From contig JAUIHJ010000120.1 of assembly GCA_030432015.1 (NCBI GenBank), positions 1-14,158 of the forward strand: DNA of 14,158 bases, in the 5' to 3' direction. The stretch's first letter is position 1. Each line of letters begins with the position of its first letter. The DNA comes from a bacterium (GTDB taxonomy: Bacteria > Planctomycetota > Planctomycetia > Pirellulales > Pirellulaceae). Under the pieces are notes generated by a model. The model worked only from the letters and a program-made list of their open reading frames with translations. It was not told the DNA's origin and searched no databases. Made by a program: the position numbers and the translations under genes. Shown piece after piece: positions 6,444 to 11,967 of the stretch.

Positions 6444-8003
6444 ATGAATGAAACCAACATCGCACAACTATTGACGGACCTGGACACCGGAGCGCTGGTT
6501 GGGACATCCGGGGCGGGGGGCAGCGACGCCTTGCACTGGCTGGCCACGGCCTCAAGCGAAGAGGTTGTTACGCTGTTGCACGAGCTGGCGGCGCGCGAGT
6601 TTGTCTGCGACGACACGCCCCGTGACGCCGGTCTGGCGGCGATCTGTCATCAGCTCGCGCTGCGGATCCGTAGCCAGTCGGCGCCTGGTGACCCTGACCG
6701 GCTTACGGCAGCCGAACGGGCTGCTTTGCAAGCGGTTTTTTCGCAACTGCCGCTGGAGTTTCGGTCGCGCGCCTACCTGTTGCAGATTTTGGCAACGGCC
6801 CGCGATTCGGATTCTCTGGCAGCGCTTGCGGAATGGTTTGTGGCAGCCCCGCTGAGCGGATCGGAGGATACGGCGATCGCGCTGGGGCCGCTGATGCAGT
6901 TTAAGGATTACGATCCCGGGGCGCTCTTCCCACGGTTGCTGGACGCGATCTCGCAGCCGGCAACTGCGGCGGCCGTAATGGATCTGGCGAATTTCGTCGT
7001 GCGTGAACAGTTGGTGGACACGCACCCAGCGGCCGATCGCACGACGACCCTGATTGGCCTACTGGGAAAGCTGGCCGAGCAGTTGGGCGTGATCGAAGAG
7101 ATGCGTGATCAACCCGCCGATGCCGCCGCCAAGCTGGCCAGACAGGTCGAAGACGGCGTCGCGTTGGCGGTCGCCTTATGCGATGCGCTGGCTCAGATTG
7201 GCGACCAGGCCGCGGTTGGCAAGCTGTATCAGGCCATGGAACTCGCTCACCGGCGGCTGCGGACCGAAGCCGCGGCCGCACTCGCCAAGCTGGGCGAAGA
7301 GGCCGGAGAGCAGGCCCTGCTGGAGCTTGTCACCGAACCGGTGACCCGCTTGCGAGTTTTGGCCTATGCCGAAGAGCTGCAGTTGCTCGATCGGATCGCT
7401 CCCGATCAAATGGACGCCGTGGCACGATCCGAATCCGAATTGGCACTCTGGTTGGCGCAACCGGCACAGCTCGGGATTCCGCCGACCAGCCTGGAAGTGA
7501 TCGACGAGCGAAGTCAGTATTGGCCCGGCTTCGACGACCCGGTCGACTGTTTCCTTTTCCGGTTCCACTATCAATTCGGCGACGCGGAATATACGAATAT
7601 TGCCATCGTGGGGCCGGTGACGCACGCGTTTTCCGCGGACCTCGAGGCGATCCCTCATTCCGATATCTACGCTGCTTTCGCGGGTTGGCAGGCTCAGCAC
7701 GAAGATATTTTCGAAGTGGATCTGGCCGATTGGGATGAGGGGCTGGTGTACGAGGCGGAGCGATTGGAGCGATTGCTGCACGACGCCGGATACGAGGCCA
7801 TCCAGATGATCCGGCTCGGCTTTTTCCTGGGCGAAAAAGCGCTGGTCGCTCGTGCCACCAAAGCGGGACAGGGGTGCATCGCCGTGGCCGACCTGCACGA
7901 TGTGTTCTCGTATCGAACGGACCCGGGGCCGCGGGCAATTGGACCAAATGAAGCCTACGCTATCTACAAGGGCCGCAAACTGTTGCGGTCATTTAATCCC
8001 TGA
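6444..8003 (+). CDS. HEAT-repeat protein with an unassigned C-terminal domain
   Basis: A 519-residue, acidic, Ala/Leu-rich protein without signal peptide or membrane span, so probably cytoplasmic. Residues about 30-340 are successive amphipathic helices typical of HEAT/Armadillo-type repeats, clearest at E232-E280 (D-G-V-A-L-A-V-A-L-C-D-A-L-A-Q-I-G-D, then R-R-L-R-T-E-A-A-A-A-L-A-K-L-G-E-E). Such scaffolds bind proteins or nucleic acids. Residues about 370-519 change character to a mixed, aromatic-rich domain (Q-Y-W-P-G-F-D-D-P-V-D, then H-Y-Q-F-G-D-A-E-Y-T-N) that I do not recognise and that ends close to the stop (K-G-R-K-L-L-R-S-F-N-P). The start at 6444 is chosen because GGGAAG lies just upstream and the extension back to 6297 is not protein-like. 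No enzymatic motif is visible. It is convergent with the salvage kinase gene, and no functional link is evident. Confidence 0.75.
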   Translation: MNETNIAQLLTDLDTGALVGTSGAGGSDALHWLATASSEEVVTLLHELAAREFVCDDTPRDAGLAAICHQLALRIRSQSAPGDPDRLTAAERAALQAVFSQLPLEFRSRAYLLQILATARDSDSLAALAEWFVAAPLSGSEDTAIALGPLMQFKDYDPGALFPRLLDAISQPATAAAVMDLANFVVREQLVDTHPAADRTTTLIGLLGKLAEQLGVIEEMRDQPADAAAKLARQVEDGVALAVALCDALAQIGDQAAVGKLYQAMELAHRRLRTEAAAALAKLGEEAGEQALLELVTEPVTRLRVLAYAEELQLLDRIAPDQMDAVARSESELALWLAQPAQLGIPPTSLEVIDERSQYWPGFDDPVDCFLFRFHYQFGDAEYTNIAIVGPVTHAFSADLEAIPHSDIYAAFAGWQAQHEDIFEVDLADWDEGLVYEAERLERLLHDAGYEAIQMIRLGFFLGEKALVARATKAGQGCIAVADLHDVFSYRTDPGPRAIGPNEAYAIYKGRKLLRSFNP

Positions 8004-8047
8004 AGCGTACGTCCCCTGGCAATCCATCGTCGTGAAGTCGGCCTGCC

Positions 8048-8082
8048 AGCCCTGACGCGGGGCTCGTCGATCAGCAATCGAC
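8048..8082. terminator. Tandem hairpins between convergent genes
   Basis: The 87-base gap between the HEAT-repeat gene and the convergent kinase gene has two small perfect dyads side by side: AGCCC/GGGCT (8048-8052, 8060-8064, 7-base loop) and GTCGAT/ATCGAC (8066-8071, 8077-8082, 5-base loop). Neither is followed by a U-tract on either strand. Their position between two 3' ends suggests a two-way termination or 3'-end region. Confidence 0.35.
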
Positions 8083-8090
8083 ACCGCGTG

Positions 8091-9032
8091 TCAAACGCCA
8101 TCGCGCTGCGCCAGGATCACGGCACCCTGAACGGGATGATGAACGCTGGTGATGCAGGTGGTTGCATGATTGTGGGCAGCGAGCTCCGATTTGAAGTACG
8201 CGTGCATCAGTTCGCTGTTGCAGAGCACGCCGCCGGCGATGCCAAGCGGAAACGTGGCAGGTGCCAACTGCAGTTGACCGCAGGTGGCGACGACAAGGTT
8301 GGCGAGGTCCTGCGCGGCGTCTCGAGCTAATCGCATCGCGACTTCGTCTCCCTCGGCTGCCGCAGCGGTGACCAGCGGTGCCAGTCCGGCGATGAACTTG
8401 TGTTGGTCGCCGGCCTCTCGATAGAACCGTGCGACGAGTTCACGTGGCTCGCGCAAGTCAAAATGGCTCAGCAGGCGTGGCAGCAAACGAGTCGTCGGCC
8501 CTCGACCATCGGCGTCGTGCGCGGCGGCGCGGAGACCTGCCGTACCCAATGCGTGCCCACTCCCTTCGTCGCCGAACAGGTAGCCCCACCCACCGACACG
8601 AGCGGTCTGGCCGTGCAGATTGCGACCAAAGGCAAACGAGCCGGTCCCGGCGATCAGGGCGATACCCCAACCGCTTGGTGAACCGGCCGCCAGCACGGCC
8701 TCGGCATCGTTAATCAATTGCACGCGTGAGGCCAATTCGCGGTCCGCGGCCCATTGCAGCATGGCGTCGCGCCAGGAGGACTGTTCCGAGCCCGACACCG
8801 CCAGGCAAGCCGCAGCCACGCGACGCGGCGGAATCGCCAGCTCGGCGAACGCGGCGTCGATGGCGTGTCCGAGCGCGGTGAGTGCTCGTTCTGGTCCAAC
8901 GACCCCGGGGTTGGTGGGGCCCGCTTCGCCACTGCCGACCGGGACGGCGGAATCGCCATTTGCGCGGGCTAACCAGGCGACCGTCTTCGTGCCGCCGCCG
9001 TCAACACCCAGAACCAGTTCGTCAGCGTCCAT
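8091..9032 (-). CDS. BadF/BadG-type amino-sugar kinase, probably MurK-like (MurNAc/GlcNAc kinase)
   Basis: A 313-residue ASKHA-fold kinase of the BadF/BadG/BcrA/BcrD family. This family includes N-acetylglucosamine kinase and MurK, the MurNAc/GlcNAc 6-kinase of Clostridium. The phosphate-1 loop is D11-G-G-G-T-K-T17, the likely catalytic base is D109 in L-I-N-D-A-E-A, phosphate-2 is A128-G-T-G-S132, followed by G147-G-W-G-Y-L-F-G-D-E-G-S-G159. The adenosine motif is I265-A-G-G-V269, and H299-P-V-Q-G-A lies near the end. Length fits the family. A strong ribosome site (GGAAGGA on the minus strand, 9039-9045) precedes the ATG. It lies 49 bases downstream of murQ on the same strand, almost certainly in one operon. 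Making MurNAc-6-phosphate for MurQ is therefore the best-supported role; GlcNAc as main substrate is the alternative. The protein is cytoplasmic. The kinase family is sure; the MurNAc assignment is inferred from context. Confidence 0.88.
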   Translation of the reverse strand: MDADELVLGVDGGGTKTVAWLARANGDSAVPVGSGEAGPTNPGVVGPERALTALGHAIDAAFAELAIPPRRVAAACLAVSGSEQSSWRDAMLQWAADRELASRVQLINDAEAVLAAGSPSGWGIALIAGTGSFAFGRNLHGQTARVGGWGYLFGDEGSGHALGTAGLRAAAHDADGRGPTTRLLPRLLSHFDLREPRELVARFYREAGDQHKFIAGLAPLVTAAAAEGDEVAMRLARDAAQDLANLVVATCGQLQLAPATFPLGIAGGVLCNSELMHAYFKSELAAHNHATTCITSVHHPVQGAVILAQRDGV

Positions 9033-9081
9033 CCAATGTCCTTCCGGATTTCCCTGTCTGGCGTCGCCTTGGCGCGGGGGG

Positions 9082-9993
9082 TCAGCCAGTCGTGTCGGGC
9101 TCGGCCGAGGTCAGCGTTTGTCTCAGGTGACCGTTGCATTGTTTCAGCCGCCGCCTCGCTTCCTCCGGCGCGACGCCAAGATCCTGCGACACGACGGCCA
9201 CCTTGAGTTCGCCATTGCAGGCGGCCAGCTTGGCCGCGGCCGCCGTTTCGGAAATGCCGGTCAACATGGCGACGATGCGGCGGGTCCGATCGGCAAGCTT
9301 TTCGTTGCTGGCCCTCAGGTCCACCATCAAGTTGCCGTAGGTCTTTCCCAGCAGGACCATGGCGCCAGTGGTCAACATGTTGAGCACCATTTTGGTGGCG
9401 GTGCCCGCCTTGAGGCGTGTTGAGCCACTAACGACTTCGGGACCAACGACCGGCGCAATCAGCACGTCGCAGGCGTCTGACAGCGCCGACTGGCCGTTGC
9501 AGCTAAATCCGATGGTGGCCGCGCCGACCTGGCGGGCATATTGAAGTCCCCCGATGACGTAAGGGGTCCGCCCGCTCGTGGCGATACCGACGAGGACATC
9601 GGCGGCGGCCAGATCGACCTCGGTCAGGTCGGCCACTGCGAATTCGGGATGATCTTCGGCGCCTTCGATCGAGCGTGTGAGTGCGGCCGGCCCGCCAGCA
9701 ATCAGGCCCACAACCATTTCGGGCGGCGAATTAAACGTGGGTGGGCATTCGCTGGCGTCCAACACGCCCAGTCGTCCGGAGGTGCCGGCGCCGAGATAGA
9801 TGAGGCGGCCGCCCTTGCGCAGTCGTTCGGCAATGATCTCGACTGCCTGCGCGATGGCCGTTGCCTGTTGGCCAACGGCAACGCTGACGAGCGCATCTTC
9901 AGCGTTCATCAGTCGCACAATTTCCAGGGCAGACAGTTGATCCAGGTGTTCCGACGCAGGATTACGCGATTCGGTCGTCAGTTTGTTGAGCAT
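9082..9993 (-). CDS. murQ: N-acetylmuramic acid 6-phosphate etherase
   Basis: A 303-residue SIS-domain lyase that removes the D-lactyl ether from MurNAc-6-phosphate, giving GlcNAc-6-phosphate and D-lactate in the cytoplasm. It follows Escherichia coli MurQ closely: L2-N-K-L-T-T-E-S-R-N-P-A-S at the start, G62-R-L-I-Y-L-G-A-G-T-S-G-R-L74, then L78-D-A-S-E82-C-P-P-T, with E82 and E113 (in E-G-A-E-D) at the positions of E. coli catalytic Glu83 and Glu114. Other SIS features are A138-T-S-G-R-T-P-Y and N-L-M-V-D-L. The start at 9993 is chosen because it gives the family N-terminus; the frame stays open upstream to 10131, but those 46 codons look unlike MurQ. The ribosome site is weak. It is the first gene of a two-gene unit with the kinase and diverges from the symporter gene. 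Confidence 0.95.
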   Translation of the reverse strand: MLNKLTTESRNPASEHLDQLSALEIVRLMNAEDALVSVAVGQQATAIAQAVEIIAERLRKGGRLIYLGAGTSGRLGVLDASECPPTFNSPPEMVVGLIAGGPAALTRSIEGAEDHPEFAVADLTEVDLAAADVLVGIATSGRTPYVIGGLQYARQVGAATIGFSCNGQSALSDACDVLIAPVVGPEVVSGSTRLKAGTATKMVLNMLTTGAMVLLGKTYGNLMVDLRASNEKLADRTRRIVAMLTGISETAAAAKLAACNGELKVAVVSQDLGVAPEEARRRLKQCNGHLRQTLTSAEPDTTG

Positions 9994-10195
9994 AGGTCGC
10001 GGTCTCTGGTATGATCCGATCTCCATTCTACGCAAGGTTGGAATGGGGTTCTGCCACCGTCGGCCATTTTTGTTGGTGCGCAAGCCTTGCCGAAGCATGC
10101 CGACGACGCAATAGGTGTCCGCCATCACCAAGGACGCGTTGTTCTTGCCCGCCGCCGCCCTTGCGTTTCATCTCAACTCGCTCAACTCATTCTGT
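9994..10195. promoter_or_regulatory. Divergent promoter region of the MurNAc salvage locus
   Basis: These 202 bases separate murQ (leftward) from the symporter (rightward) and should control both arms. On the minus strand TAGAAT (10025-10030 on plus as ATTCTA) matches 5 of 6 bases of a -10 box, 32 bases ahead of the murQ ATG, but there is no good -35 box at the right distance. No clear promoter is seen for the symporter. No obvious operator palindrome was found, and no MurR-like regulator gene is in the window, so how the locus is controlled is unknown. Confidence 0.4.
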
Positions 10196-11848
10196 ATGCC
10201 AGCTGACTCCAGCCAAATCGGAAGCGTCGACGTGATCGTCTTGCTGGCCTACCTGGCGGCAACGGTCGCGCTTGGGCTGTGGGTCGGTCGCGGGCAGCGC
10301 AACCTGGACGGATACCTGCTGGGCGGCCGCAATTTGCCGTGGTGGGCGATCCTGGGGTCGGTCGTGGCAACGGAGACGAGCACGGCGACGTTCTTAAGCG
10401 TCCCTGGAATCACATTTGCCAAAGCAACCGGAGACATGCGTTTCCTGCAATTGTCCCTGGGTTATATCGTCGGCCGCACGATCATCGTGTTTCTCCTGTT
10501 GCCTCAGTACTTTCGCGGCCACTTGTGCACGGCGTACGAAGTGCTTCATCAGCGGTTTGGCGGCGCCACACAAAAGACCGCCTCGTTGATTTTCCTGGCG
10601 ACACGCAATCTAGGTGATGGCCTGCGACTGTTCTTGACGGCCATGGCACTGCATGTGGCGACCGGCTGGACGTTGCCCGGTTCGGTCTTCGTGATCGGCA
10701 TTGCGACCATCGTCTACACGATGATGGGCGGCATGAAATCTGTGGTGTGGAATGACTGTGTGCAGTTGGTGGTCTATATGGCCGGTGGCCTCGTGGTCGC
10801 ATTTGTGCTGCTTGACCGACTTCCCGAAGGCTGGAATCAATTTCTCCGTTTCGGTCTGGCGGAGGAGAAATTTCGCGTCTTCGATTTCGCCTGGCCCGCG
10901 TGGGAGGAGGGTGGGTTTCCCTGGCACGATCCGTTTACCTTCTGGGCCGGACTGGTCGGTGGCGCATTTCTTACGCTGGGCACGCACGGCACCGATCAGA
11001 TGATGGTGCAACGCTACCTGGCGGCGCGGAACGAACACGCGGCCGGCATCGCGCTGCTCTTGAGTGGTTTTGTGGTCATGCTGCAGTTTGCCCTGTTCTT
11101 GATGCTCGGCATTGGCTTGGCTTGTTTCTACCAGGAAGTTCGCACAGATGTCGTGATTAATCGAAATGACGAAGCGCTGGCGACGTTCGTCGTGCACGAA
11201 TTGCCGAGCAATGTGGGGCTGGTCGGCTTGCTGTTGGCCGCCATCTTTGCCGCCGCCATGTCGACGTTATCCAGTTCGCTCAACTCGTCGGCTTCGGCAG
11301 TCGTCCATGATTTTCTGAAACGTTCCGGCGAGGCGCGAAATGGCGATGATCAAACGGGTGCGATGTTGTCAGGCGAAAGGCAGGCCGGGGACCGTCGGTC
11401 GACGGACAGCCAATCTGGCGGAGAGGACGGTCAAGAGCGGCGGCTGCTCAACTGGAGTCGGGCCCTGACGGTTGTGTTCGGCGTGATACAGATTGGAATC
11501 GCCTTGCTCGCCGTACACGTTTCCCGCAGCGTGGTTGGCGAGGCGTTAGCGATCGCCGGATTTTCTGCGGGATTACTGTTGGGATTATTTCTATTGGGGG
11601 TTTGCACGCGACGCGTCGCGCAGCCTGCCGCGTTGGCTGGTTTAATCTTGGGGCTGATTGCCTTGCTACTGGTCAAATTCGCATCACCTCTGGTTGTGGC
11701 GATTGCCGGGCCGGAATACGGTTGGAACATCGCGTGGCCCTGGCTGCCGGTCATCGGAAGCGGCGTGACGTTCGGCGGTGGTTTCTTGGCCAGTTTTCTG
11801 ATGCCGGGCGTTCAGCGGACGGCGACATCGACATCGGACTCGGGCTGA
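10196..11848 (+). CDS. Sodium:solute symporter (SSS family), putative MurNAc importer
   Basis: An integral membrane protein of 550 residues in the sodium:solute symporter family (LeuT fold). About 13 hydrophobic segments are visible, the first at V11-V30. Family signatures: D38-G-Y-L-L-G-G-R-N-L-P-W-W50, T61-S-T-A-T-F-L-S-V-P-G71, and the Na+-site helix A352-A-A-M-S-T-L-S-S-S-L-N-S-S-A-S-A-V-V370. A hydrophilic loop at about 377-416 (Arg/Gly/Asp/Ser-rich) is longer than usual. The ATG at 10196 puts the first helix where the family expects it; an in-frame GTG at 10115 would add 27 residues, and neither start has a clear ribosome site. It sits between murQ/kinase and the secreted amidase-muramidase. 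Tannerella forsythia MurT, a MurNAc transporter encoded beside MurK and MurQ, is described as a sugar:cation symporter, so MurNAc is the likely cargo. Specificity is inferred from neighbours only. Confidence 0.88.
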   Translation: MPADSSQIGSVDVIVLLAYLAATVALGLWVGRGQRNLDGYLLGGRNLPWWAILGSVVATETSTATFLSVPGITFAKATGDMRFLQLSLGYIVGRTIIVFLLLPQYFRGHLCTAYEVLHQRFGGATQKTASLIFLATRNLGDGLRLFLTAMALHVATGWTLPGSVFVIGIATIVYTMMGGMKSVVWNDCVQLVVYMAGGLVVAFVLLDRLPEGWNQFLRFGLAEEKFRVFDFAWPAWEEGGFPWHDPFTFWAGLVGGAFLTLGTHGTDQMMVQRYLAARNEHAAGIALLLSGFVVMLQFALFLMLGIGLACFYQEVRTDVVINRNDEALATFVVHELPSNVGLVGLLLAAIFAAAMSTLSSSLNSSASAVVHDFLKRSGEARNGDDQTGAMLSGERQAGDRRSTDSQSGGEDGQERRLLNWSRALTVVFGVIQIGIALLAVHVSRSVVGEALAIAGFSAGLLLGLFLLGVCTRRVAQPAALAGLILGLIALLLVKFASPLVVAIAGPEYGWNIAWPWLPVIGSGVTFGGGFLASFLMPGVQRTATSTSDSG

Positions 11849-11967
11849 ATTTCTTATCGTGGGTGCATGCCGGATGGAGTCGCTCGACGCGAACATGCCG
11901 GCAGCTGTTTCAATACGGTTGTTGTTTCGTTACGAGCCTTGGCAACTTACTTCAAAGGAAAAACACC

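Noticed and set aside
7176..7947. Long minus-strand ORFs opposite the HEAT-repeat gene (7176-7898, 7330-7947)
   Set aside because: They are typical antisense frames in GC-rich DNA, with Arg/Pro-rich translations and no motifs.
9994..10131. Longer N-terminus for MurQ
   Set aside because: MurQ proteins begin at the equivalent of the 9993 ATG, and the extra 46 residues match nothing in the family.
10115..10195. GTG start for the symporter
   Set aside because: It would add 27 residues before the first expected helix and has no ribosome site. It is kept only as an alternative.
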